A stretch of DNA of 64,000 bases. Origin: Coniochaeta sp. PMI_546. Taxonomy: Eukaryota > Ascomycota > Sordariomycetes > Coniochaetales > Coniochaetaceae. Under the pieces are notes generated by a model. That model did not search any database. It was not told the DNA's origin and saw only the letters and a list, made by a program, of their open reading frames with translations. Each line of letters begins with the position of its first letter. Positions within the stretch are counted from its first letter, which is position 1. Below, piece after piece: positions 1-10,848 of this stretch. The stretch is taken from the NCBI GenBank assembly GCA_021432605.1, contig MU271143.1:629277-693276 (forward strand). The letters run 5' to 3'. The position numbers and the translations under genes are program-made.

Positions 1-631
1 CAGTACACTACATGAACAATTTTAAATTGCAGAGTATCCAACTTTATTTGATATCTCTCGAGTCATGTCCTCCGGTGAACAATGGAGTCGGTGAGCTTCT
101 ATGGTTTCTGTATCTGGCAAAGCAGTAATTTGGCACACCTGCAGGTGTAGCAAACGATTACAATTAGGTACAATTCATCTGTCGATCAGCTTCGGCCCAC
201 TGAAAGTCAGGTTCGTCCAGGGCTGATCGGCCGATCGAGAAGCTGGTGGAAACTTCAGCCGCCTCGCGTGCCCTACAGGACCGCTGCAGCTGAGCTTCTG
301 TGGGGGACAGGTGCTCGGAGTCCCAGTATGACGTCGATATGAACAGTCGCAACGTCAGACCTCCACCAGGAGCTTCACAAATGATATAAGTATTTAACTT
401 CCGGAGACCACAGCGAACTTCAGAATCAAGCCAGTATCAGTTCAATTCAAGTCATTCATCTCTGAATTTGCACGCCACAACCAATACCTTCAATTGCAGC
501 TTGAACTTTCACATCTACTCAAACAGTAAGTCCCACCTTTCGAGCTTGGTCTACCCCGCCACGCCCCAGTGCCGGCGTACACGTGTAAATGGCGCCAAAA
601 ATGCACTACCGAGACTAACTTCTTTCAAGAA
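1..631. other. Intergenic / upstream region of the small conserved protein
   Basis: No convincing coding region is seen. The right end is probably the 5' leader of the next gene: a good donor (ACA|GTAAGT near 524) and an acceptor (TTTCAAG just before the ATG at 632) suggest an intron in the 5' untranslated region. Confidence 0.5.
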
Positions 632-904
632 ATGGCCGAATCCAAAGCAGACAAGATCGATCGCGTTAAGGCGAACCTGCCGCTCCCCGACCAACCACCA
701 GCAGCGTCAGACTGGCAGTCAGCTGACGCACGCAACGTCAACGTCGGTTCCGGTGGCGTCTCGTCTGGGGACGTGTCTACCGGCGACGGCAAGTCCACAG
801 GTCTTCGCGAACCTGCGACCCAGGGCTCCGACACAGATATGAGCGGCATCGGCCGGCAAGGGAAAGATAACCTTAGTGGACCACCGAAGGATGCTCGCTC
901 CTGA
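632..904 (+). CDS. Small conserved fungal protein of unknown function (90 aa)
   Basis: A 90-aa hydrophilic protein that starts MAESKADKIDRVKANLP and carries a P-rich turn followed by ASDWQSADARNVNVGSGG. It has no signal peptide, membrane segment or cysteine cluster. From memory it resembles a family of short, low-complexity, probably disordered fungal proteins with an LPLPxxPPxASDW core; I know of no assigned function. The start at 632 is preferred because an in-frame upstream extension would cross the probable 5'UTR intron acceptor (TTTCAAG) and would lack the family-like beginning. The C-terminal part (GRQGKDNLSGPPKDA) also looks family-like. Confidence is moderate; the existence of the gene is inferred from reading-frame quality and this resemblance. 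Confidence 0.6.
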   Translation: MAESKADKIDRVKANLPLPDQPPAASDWQSADARNVNVGSGGVSSGDVSTGDGKSTGLREPATQGSDTDMSGIGRQGKDNLSGPPKDARS

Positions 905-1748
905 GCGCAGGAAGCAGACGGGACTGTATCATGGGCAAGGATATTGATGATTCAGCACTGGTATTCTGGCGTTTGGGACGTCGTTGCGACGTGGCATTGT
1001 GTTTAGGAGACTGGGTCATTGACTGATAAATCAAAGGTCATCTTCGAACTACTCGTGCCGTTTTTCAAGTGTCCGCCTTCCTTGCGTACCTTATGTTAAA
1101 GTGATAGGACATAAACTGGTCTTGCTGAGCCAAAATGGAAGCATCTGCAGTGAGCCATACCAGGACTACACCATGTCTGATGTATCATTGCAAAGTTCAT
1201 GGCACATCTATTACCTGGCGATTTTCAGGCTCCAAGTATCGGAATTCGCGTCGAGATCCAAGATGAGCGCCTAGTGTTGACTCGTGCAAGTATAGTAAAA
1301 TGCCCGGTTCTCACATGTGTAAACTGTTGTGGCGAGGAATACTTCACAGCTCCATACCCAAGATCGCAACATCCTAGTTGCACTGAGCAAAAGCTCGCCA
1401 GCGGAAGCAAATGATAACTTTTTGTTACATGTCCCGGTGAGAACTGTCTCGTCTCCATGACCCGGCCCAGTTCCACGCCGCCACAAAAGAAGCACGGAAA
1501 AAGCATGCAGTCATAGAAGGAACAGCCACCAAAGCACCCATTCCGCCAACCGCCTACCCTAAGCAAAGAAGCAACTAAGTTATGCTAGTGTACAACCCTG
1601 GCCCAAGGGCCTACCATCCATAACGCCGCAATTTTGATGCCGCCCTACGGGACCGCTTGCTCCTGACCACCGAAAGGCACGCCAGAGGAACACACTAGGC
1701 CTCGGCGCATTCTTCCGGTCTGGTTTTCATGGAGTCGTGGTCCGCCGA
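905..1748. other. Intergenic region between convergent genes
   Basis: This lies between the 3' ends of the small protein (plus) and the histone chaperone (minus). I see no coding signature, tRNA or repeat in it. Confidence 0.5.
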
Positions 1749-3511
1749 CTAGGCCTCGACACCTTCCTCCACTTTAGCTTTCTTGGGATCGGTCTCCACC
1801 GCAGCGTCGGCAGGCTCCTCGGCCTTGCGCTTGCCATGGCCGTTGGTCTCCGTAACAGTGGGCTCATCCTTGGCCTTCTTCTTGCGGACGAGGCCGGTCA
1901 GATCGGTCGCTGTCTTCTTCGCTTCCTCGATGCGAGCCTCCGCCTCAGCGGAGCCGGTAGCTGCGCCGAAGAGACCACCCATGGCGTTGGCGGCAGCACC
2001 GTAGACGGCGGCGTTCACGTCAATTGGGGGCTTTTGCAGCTCAATGAGCTGGGAGGATGTCAAGTTAGCCACGAAACGTACAGGTGGGCTTTCAAAAAAC
2101 CATGACCTACTCTCTGCTCCATATCAGCAATGACTTCCTGCACATCGGCAATCTGCTGTCGAGTGAGCTCGTTGTCTTCCGGCGAGTGAAGGGTCGCCAG
2201 ATCGACTTGCTTAGCCTGTAGCTTGAGCTTGGTGCTGTCAATGGCAGCCTGCAACTCCTTGGCGGCCTCGTCCCGCATACCCTGGTCGACAGGCTTCGCC
2301 TCAGCCTCGGTATTCTCGTCTTGCGTGTGTGTGACGGAAGCAAACTCGAGAGCGAGTGACAGCTTGAAGTGAGCCTCGGCGACGAGCTCGGACTCCTCCG
2401 AATAAAGCTCCTGCTTGTACTTGAGCGACTCCCGCGAATCCTTGATAGCGTCGGTGTATCTGTAAAACCTGTCAGCGTCTTGCACATCGTGTGCTAGCTG
2501 ACAATAGGTTTCAGATACCTTTCGTTCTCGAGCGAGATCTCAGCAAGGAGGTCATGTGTGTCACCCAACCGCTCCTTGATATGCCTGACCGTTGGCGAAT
2601 CGCCCTCTTCTACATCCTTGCCCTTGCCACCTTCCGAGTCCGTTCGCTGCTGTTCGGCCTCCAGTCGCTTCAGGAAGAGCACGCGCGATAGGTCAAGAAT
2701 CTCGAAAGCCACACCCAAGTCATCGTCATCCTCGCCTCCTTCGCCGTCAGCTTCGTCGTCCTCGGCACCCTATGAGTAGCACCAATTAGTGAAAGGCTCA
2801 AGCCAAGTCCCGGAAGTCACCTACCTCCTCGTCAGACTCGTCAAAGTTCTCGTCACCGGTGAACTGGAACAGTGGCTTCTTCTCAGCTGACTCTTCGGTC
2901 TTCTTCGCCTCGGTAGCCTCCTCCGCAATGGTAGCCACCTTCTCCTCAAGAGCCTTCTCGGCAGAACTCCCCTCGCCAGCATCGTCTGCCGCCTTTGCAC
3001 CGGCGGCCTTCTTCCCCTTCTTGCTCTTCTTCGCGCCTTCCTCGCCAGCAGCTGGGGCCTTGCCACCAAGCACATCGCTCTTGCTCTGCCCAACCTTGAA
3101 CAGTGCCCGGCCGTACAGAAACAGAATCTCGGCATTCTCGGGATTCATCTCGCCGTTCATCTCGGCCTGCATCTCAGCTGCCTGCGCGTAGATCTCGGCG
3201 GCTTCCTCGTAGTTCTTTAGGGCGTACAGGGCCGTCGCCTTGGCGCTGAGGTCCGCGAGCGACACGTTAAGGCTCATGCGGCGCTGGCGCTCGTCCAGCT
3301 CGACGAAGGGCGTGACGGTCCCGGTACCCGGGTTCGGGGTGGCTGTGCCGGTGCCCGGAGCGGAGGTTGCTGTTAGCGAGGAGGCGGCCATGGCGACGTC
3401 GTCTGCGAGGGTCGTGGTGCCAGTCGTGGAGGGTGCTGCGGAGACGTCGATTTGAGGCGCGGCAGCTGCTTCCACCGCTGTGGTGGGAGATAGATCAGTG
3501 GTCTCGGCCAT
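1749..3511 (-). CDS. NASP/Hif1/Sim3-type histone H3 chaperone (SHNi-TPR), 528 aa
   Basis: Four exons on the minus strand: 3511-2825, 2769-2519, 2459-2111 and 2048-1749; introns are 55, 59 and 62 bp with good donors and a 528-aa spliced product. A first TPR-like helix pair lies near residues 86-140 (ALYALKNYEEAAEIYAQAAE). It is followed by a Lys/Ala-rich linker and a long acidic tract near residues 221-247 that interrupts the repeats, as in the NASP family. Further TPR helices follow (RYTDAIKDSRESLKYKQELY, then HFKLSLALEFASV). The C-terminus has basic clusters (KKKAKD, GKRKAEE, DPKKAKVEE) that look like nuclear localisation signals. Family members hold H3-H4 or CENP-A in the nucleus and support nucleosome assembly. 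The start at 3511 is chosen over an in-frame upstream ATG at 3715 because the upstream residues look non-conserved. Confidence 0.88.
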
Positions 3512-6500
3512 TGTGATGGCGTGGTCACGATGGCGTGGCGGAATGGATATGATGATTGTAGTGGAAGCCTGCGACTTGGAGATGTTTCGGCGAGCAGAAT
3601 GATATTGCTCCTCTACTGGTTCGATCTTGGTTATTGCAGCGATCGAGTTGGTTGATGTGCCAGATTGATGATGACTTGAACTCAATTGGCACGAACGGGC
3701 GGTGATGGAATTCAAGTTGCGATCTTTGGAGGGAGGGAGCTCTTGTTCAACTGTGACGCGATAGTAGCTCGTGCTCTCTGTCAGTCCACATTTGACGCGT
3801 TTGATTGGATGATGTGCTACAAGGTATGGATCTCAGTGCCGAGAAACCCCACAATCACGGTACGCTTTACGGTGGTAGCGCTTTTTTGGTCTTTCATTGA
3901 TGATCATCACCACCTCCCTCCCGCCTTACTAAATCGTCCCTAACGTAGAGTATTCGGGAGGTGTGGCGGAACAGCCCTGTAGAGTGAGTTGTGTCTCCTC
4001 ATTGATGATATTTACCACCAGAATGACAGTCATTTGGCGGCATTTCACGTAATCTAGCCGTGTTGTATTTTGCTTTTGAGCGGGTGTCTTTGCATTCCGT
4101 TACCCTGAGCACCATGGACACAGGGACATCCTCATTCGGACAGCAAGGACGTCTACACTAGTAATAACAGGAACACCCAGTCAAGACTACCGTCGAAGGT
4201 ATCAGCATAAAACTCTTGTCCAAGGTAGGCTGTTGCAGTGGTGGCAATTGTGCGATCGAATTCGCCCACGTGTGCCGGTGCGCTACACTGACCTAGGAGC
4301 CAGTGCTCATTAGATTGGACAGAGGTTCATGTATCATGACATGCGGCGGAGGAACCATGCAACTGACGTGAAGAGCTGCTTGTAGTGATTCTTTCGAGGC
4401 GCTGGGGTGAGAATCCAAAGAGTAAACATGGCAACCTTCGTTACGGTATGCTAGATTGGGCTTCTGTGCAAATGATAGGGGTGACCTCAACCTTCTCAAT
4501 CCATTCCATATTTCCTCCATTAAGGCCATTCCTTGGGTGCAGTTGAGCTGTTGAGGCCTTAACCGTCGTTTAATCTTGCCACATCGTCGAGTAAGTGCCC
4601 CACTGGCTGCCGCATGTCAAGCCTTTCCTATCATGAGATACAGGACGCTGCGACGACTTCGTTCCTCAATCGGTTGCGGTGAGACTACCAGTCAAGTCTC
4701 GCGTACCTTTTCAAGAAGTCAAAGCGCATTTACTCAGTCTCTTTCGCATGCAACTGCAACCGGTTTTCTTCCAATATGTCCATACCATTGTCGACCGCGC
4801 GGTCCGTCACCTCTCCAATGAAGTGCTTCCTTCCGGAAAGGCTCGAAGACCGCCATCTTTCGCGCTCACTTTCGTTAATGGTCGACTCGTGATAACGTGC
4901 GATGCATCTGGAGAGGTCGTTTGCAGTAAAGGATCCTCGCGTGCACGTGGTCGGACTGCCAAACCTCGGAACGTTCGGCTCACAGGTCGTACTGAACTAT
5001 TCAACAATTAGCGCCAAGTACCGAACCGCTGCGTATCGGACTCGGCACTGGCATTTTCTAATATCTCTGTACAATGTCGGGAAGAATGCCACGAGAACTG
5101 GCTGGAAATCGGAGGAATTAGCTGCGCAGGCTCCGGCAAGCTCGATGCTGTGCTTGTGGTTGTGTATCGCTCGCCCTGTGACGGACTGGCTCCTCCGTCA
5201 GGAGGAAATTGCCTTCGGAGCTGACATATTTGTCCGGCTACCCTTGGAGTCGACGTACACCGGCCGTTTGTGCCGGTGATCGTTCACCATCCACTTATCA
5301 ACGAAGTCGTAAGAGGCTGCGGGCAATATTTCAGTATCTCCAGGCTCTTGGAAATTCTGTGCTACCAAGCTCTCTGGTGAACGCCCCTTGATAGATTTTA
5401 TGAACTGGGGCTACTAGCGTTCACATCTTGCTGCGCGGTATCCAATGCCAGATCGTCTTCCAACTCCAGGCTCAGATTGATGCCGAAGTAATATATTAAG
5501 CTTCCTTGTGATTTTTTATTCCTGCTTCGGGGAAAGGCAAAGTTCGGAAGCGAGTCCCAGGAGCTGCTGTTGTAAATTGCTACTCGTGAAGCCGGCCTGG
5601 CCCGTCACTGAGAGGCCATCTCTGGTAGTTGTGTGGTATGAGCGCGCGGGCAGCCATCATGCAGACCAATATGCGATACATGTATTGACTGCAAGATGTA
5701 AACCTTATCAGAAGATTCACCGAATTTACTGGGGTCAGAACCAGGCGCGTTTCCAATGGCCGCAAGGCAGCATGTCTGCTTACTGAAGGACTGGAGGCCC
5801 ATCAACAAGCTAGCGATTTTGTTCTTTCTCGTATTACTGACCTACTCTTCAATGCAGGATCATGGCGTAAGCCCCGAAGTAATGATGAATATTGACCGTT
5901 GAGCGGGGTAACCTGAATCTATCGAACGTTGATCGACTTGCTAGGCCGAGGGACCCTGGAAAATCAAGACACACCTGTGGGCAGCCTTTACAGCAAGCAA
6001 ACCTTTCTCCAAAGTTCAATACCCGCTGCACCACAGCATCTCATCTTATCATTGCCTAGGATAGAATACAGTCCGATAGTGCACCGCACACATGTACATG
6101 GACATGTACAGATGATCCTTTGGATGAGGCCCGGCAACCACGTAGTGGTGCCGAGCAGGCATTTCATGTCCTGCGAGTCTTGGTAGTCTCGATTGGTCAT
6201 GCAGCGAAGCAATCCCCGAATTTTGCAGAACATCGAGTGGCAGATGGGGTTCATGATGTCACACCATTGACCAAACAGAGGCATCACACCAGAGCCGTGA
6301 GGCTGAAGAGGTCAGCGCCGTGACTGGTCGACCGGGCGTCGAGATGCATGCCGGTCTCGGGGCTTGTAATCTTACCCCTTTTAGGTGGCTCGTTGCTCGT
6401 AAGGTTCGAGCCCAATCGAGCATTGACTTGAAAAAGAGGCAGAACAAATGGGCTAATCGAGTTGAAGATAGGACGGTGGCCGACGATGGCATCGAAGCGA

Positions 6501-8797
6501 AGGGACAAGACAGGTAGAGGAGACGATGTCGAGAATGAGACGAGCAACGTACCGGTATTGTTGTGTAAGCATATAGGTAACCTCAACAACAAACAAAACT
6601 CTGATAACCCCAATCGTGACACTTGGTTTCAAGTTGCATAAGGCAGGGTCTTGTTGCAGCCTTCGCGCAGCCTTATCTCGGGGTAACGAGGAGAATTGTT
6701 GGGCTTCTCGGCACTCAGCAGTCCACTAGTGGCGTAAATGTGGACTGGTGGGTGGGAGGCGGAGGCACTAAGGTACGTTCTGTGGAGTTTTAAGCTACCT
6801 TCCCTAGTGCCAGCCTTAGATTATTTTCGTCCCCGCATCCGAAAGGAACCCCTGTCAGCCCATCCATTCTCCGTAGCTTCTTTCAACCTCACTCCATGAT
6901 TCGTAGGTCTGTCGTGTACCTTCTCGTGCTCCCATCCCGCTAGTTCTCCGCGAATGGATTGCACTCTCAACCATCTTTTCGGACGCGGCAGTGCTGTTTG
7001 TTTTGGCTGTGGTAGTCTTGGTACTGTACAGCCGCGCATCTCCAGCACGGTACTTGTTGTCTCTGATGGTTGTCGCGCCTTCTACGGATCCACGAAGCCA
7101 ATATGCGGCCTTGGCTTACCGCAATCCTACTACACCCGCAGACCAACTTACAACCCGAGTACCTCCAGACGATTCTTCGTGCGATAGATAGACACACGCC
7201 TTTCAAAGGTCGCATATGTGTTCATCATTTCAACACCAGGTCCTAGTTTCTTCGATGGCCAGACCGGGATCATGAGCTGGAGACCGGTGCGAGATTTGGG
7301 CCTCACACTTCCAGTGGTCTAAGTGATGGGATGCACTGCCGCCACTTCCGTTGACCCTCATCTCCGCTAGCTGTTCCCTGACCCCATGGCAACGCTCCTC
7401 TCCTCGACTGTCCGTCGCCGGTGGCGCCGCTTACTTCATGGCAGGAGGAGCCCGGCCGTGTACGCTACTATCTGGTCTTGGCCCGATGTCTCGGCGGCTG
7501 GAAATGAAGCGCTCTCGAGATGGATCTCGGGACTATCCAGGTAGCTCAATCGGCCAAGTGGCAATACGGCAGCCTTGTACTTGGCATTCCCGGCTCGGCA
7601 TCCTTGGTATGAATTTCACACCTACCTGTCTCCCTGTCCGACTTTGCGGAATCATCTCTTGGACTGGAATGGACAGAGGGCAGGCCCAACTCGGTGCCCG
7701 GTTATGGGGAAGCTCCGTTACACATCCTCTTCTCCCAAGAGCATGAACCTATCCAATCATGAAGCCATCTCCTCCACCATTCGTGAGCTCAAGCATCATT
7801 CAAGCAATTGCACAGAATATCTCCTGTTCACAACCTGTGGCTTGCCTCTCTTTCCAGTAGCTGATGTCTCCTTACTCTCATGTTGCATGCAGCCACATGA
7901 CTCCCTGGATCAATTTTCGCCGATGGTCCTGTAACTTTCTATTACGAACTGTTCCCCTGTCCAGGCACCCATCACCTGCTTGCTTCTCGCGGCGCTAGCG
8001 TCGGTGCGGCACCACGGCAGTACGGGACCTGACGGCTGATGCTCGCCATGATGCCAAATTTGTAACGACACGCCAACTTTCGGTGGTCAAACGCTGGCTG
8101 GTTTGTTTCCGAGGCATTTCCAACAACAATGCTGCGCTTACCAGTCTCTATTTTGAGGGACCAGGGTGGTGTTTGCAGCGAGATTTATTCGACGGGTTAT
8201 GTAGCCCTTCCGATGTGGATGCTTTGTTCCCTTGTCAATCCCGTCTCTTGTCCAGTCAAGACAGCAGGCTTCGAGTGTCCCTCTGTCCAAATCCTAGAAT
8301 CAGTGTCTGGGCTTAGGATAACCGCATCGTACAGCGGAAGTCCGACCCTTGCCTCCTCCTGCAGCCACTCAATACTAAGGACCCCACACATGTTCTCCTT
8401 CCCAACTCAGTCTTACAGCACATCTTAGTCTCATCTCAGCTTGCACATTTGGTCCGTCGTACCCGCCTATGCCCACCAGTCCAGGCCTTCCACATCTGCG
8501 GCTAGTAGACAGCTTCGCTTCCGGGCACATGGGACGATCCAGACATTGGTGGACCGGGCTTGTCATGTCGTTCAGTCATCAGTTGCCGGCTGGGGTCTCT
8601 AGTATGGTAGCAAGCTTTTTATATCTTCCAAGTTTCTCCCTCCTCCGCTGCTCAAGACTGTAGCCATTCAACCTTAACCTCTGATCAGCATCGGTGCCTG
8701 GATGGGAGTTTATCTTTTCTCTCTCTTACCTGCCTCTCGTTCTTACACTCGTTAGCTGTCTTTCACCCAAACTCGTACTATCAACAGGTCCAAAGTC
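3512..8797. other. 5.3 kb gene-poor region
   Basis: Open reading frames here are short, overlap on both strands and show no family motifs. No tRNA or transposon is recognised. Base composition looks mixed, without long A+T-rich tracts of the kind left by heavy repeat-induced point mutation. The ends must carry the histone-chaperone promoter (left) and the oxidase promoter (right). An 18-bp inverted repeat is listed separately. Confidence 0.5.
6093..6110. repeat. Short inverted repeat TGTACATG-GA-CATGTACA
   Basis: Two 8-bp arms are exact reverse complements around a 2-bp spacer. Each arm contains the self-complementary core TGTACA. It could be a small hairpin or a dimeric protein site; nothing around it shows a function. 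Confidence 0.6.
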
Positions 8798-10848
8798 ATG
8801 CTGCTGTCTGGTGTGCTGTCTTTGACGTTCCTAGCCCTGGCCTCATTGGTCGGGGCTGGGACCGTCACTTACGATTGGGATGTAACATGGGTTAATGCAG
8901 CCCCTGATGGCTTCTCGAGACCAGTCATTGGCATCAACAACCAATGGCCTTGCCCAAAGATCGAGGCGACCAAGGGTGACATCGTCGTCGTTAACTTGAA
9001 CAACAAACTCGGCAATGAGACTACCGGCCTTCATTTCCACGGTGTCAACCAGATCAACTCCATAGAGATGGACGGCCCTAGTGCCTTTACGCAGTGCCCC
9101 GTCCCTCCAGGCTCGTCAATTCAATATAAGTTCTTGGTCAGTTGTGACCCCACAAGCCTTACCCCGTTAACTGGCTGACATTCTGTACGACAGGTCGACG
9201 CTGCTGGTACATACTGGTGTATGTCTGCCTATGCTAGGCTTAGCGCACTGCATCTTGGTACATGTCAACTGACCTTTGACATCTTGCAGACCACTCTCAC
9301 AACATGGGCCAGTACCCTGACGGGCTTCGTGGGCCCTTGATCGTTCATGATCCGCAAGATCCCTACCAAGGCAAATACGATGAGGAGGTTATCCTAACGG
9401 TGTCTGATTGGTATGCACATCAAGCATTCTGACTGACTTGATAGCTGTGCTAAAGATATGTATAGGTATCATGCTCAGACCATCCCTATCGTTCAACACA
9501 TGCTCACACCGGAAAATGGCTTGCGCCCACCGTTCCCAGACACCGTTATAGTGAACGAAGGAGGCGACGGCCAAATCAACTTCGTCAAAGGGAAGACCTA
9601 TCGGATCCGCATCATCAGCTTCGCTGCTTTTGCGTCTGCCTTTATTCATTTTGACTCACACACTATGACTGTCATCATGAATGACGGCTCATACATCAAG
9701 AGCACCACGGCTACCCAACTGCGTGTCACGCCGGCTCAGCGTTATGACGTCCTCATCTCTGCTATTGACAGAGACCGGCGCAACTACCCCTTCCTCGTTG
9801 CCTTGGACGTCAATAAAGACTTCGCCAACGATCCAGCCCCGGTATTTCCTTACAACTTCACAGGCCAACTCGTGATGAGCAGGACCCTCAACTTCACCAC
9901 GGATGTTGTTGGCACATTCCGTCCCACGGATGACTCGAATTTCTCTCCTTATGATGATGCTCCCGCACTCGGACCCGTGACCAAGACCCTCACAATGAAC
10001 TTTGAATTCTGCTTTGATCAGAACAATATCGGTCGGTACGTTTGAAGTATCTTGCTTGAGGGACTCGCGCAAGCCGGAGCTTGCTGACATCTGTTAGGGC
10101 GTGTATCAATGGCCATCCAAACATTCCGCAGAAAGTTCCCACTCTGTATACTGCTGCCACGACTGGAAATTCCAACACTAACCCTATCATCTACGGCCCC
10201 ATCAATACGTTCATCGTATCGTCAAATGACATTGTCGACATCGTCATCAACAACCATGACGACGCCATCCACCCCTTCCATCTGCACGGACATCAATTCC
10301 AAGTGATGGACCGGCCCCGCAGCGGAACCGGGGACTACCCGGGTCGTACCAACGGTTTTGCCAAGAAGCCACCCAAGCGCGATGTCATCGCCGTCAATGG
10401 CAAGTCATATGCCGTCCTCCGGTTCAAGGCCGACAACCCTGGCGTCTTCCTGTTCCATTGCCATATTGAGTGGCATGTCGGTATGTCATCATCCAGCCTG
10501 GGATGTGAACCATTTGTCCAGTGCTAACTGAACTAATTTTCAGAAATGGGTCTGACGGCAACCATTATCGAAGCCCCCGAGCTTCTCCGCGGCAAGACTT
10601 TCCCAGCCGACCACTTGAGGAACTGCGACCTGCTGAAGATTCCGACTGCCGGTAATGCGGCTGGCAACACGGTCAATTACACCGACACCACCGGCTTCAT
10701 CACCTCTCCGGACCCCAACTATATTGGGTGAGTTTTCTTGGTCAGCCAATATTCTTGTAGTCTTTCATCCGCTGACACGAGTGCCTGCAGTGCCCTGTAC
10801 ATCCCACCGCCCGCTCGGCGCTCCCGTATTGCAAGGTACCCTCTCTAG
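8798..10848 (+). CDS. Secreted Fet3/Abr1-type multicopper oxidase (laccase-like), 559 aa
   Basis: Seven exons: 8798-9136, 9194-9218, 9290-9410, 9466-10035, 10098-10480, 10544-10727 and 10791-10848; exon 2 is only 25 nt and restores the GTYWYHSH block. Residues 1-20 form a signal peptide. All four copper motifs are present: HFHG (H79, H81), WYHSH (H123, H125), HPFHLHGH (H410, H413, H415) and HCHIEWH (H472, C473, H474, H478), so a full type 1 plus trinuclear centre is expected. The order and spacing (short C-terminal arm after HCHIEWH, TQCP after the first motif) match the ascomycete Fet3-like group, to which the Aspergillus melanin enzyme Abr1 belongs, more than classical laccases. Unlike yeast Fet3 no C-terminal membrane helix is seen, so the enzyme is probably soluble and extracellular. 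Its position next to a melanin PKS suggests oxidation of dihydroxynaphthalene; ferroxidase activity is an alternative. The last exon is the least certain. Confidence 0.9.

Noticed and set aside
6402-6412. tRNA B-box-like GGTTCGAGCCC
   Set aside because: No matching acceptor stem, D-arm or anticodon arm can be formed from the sequence around it.
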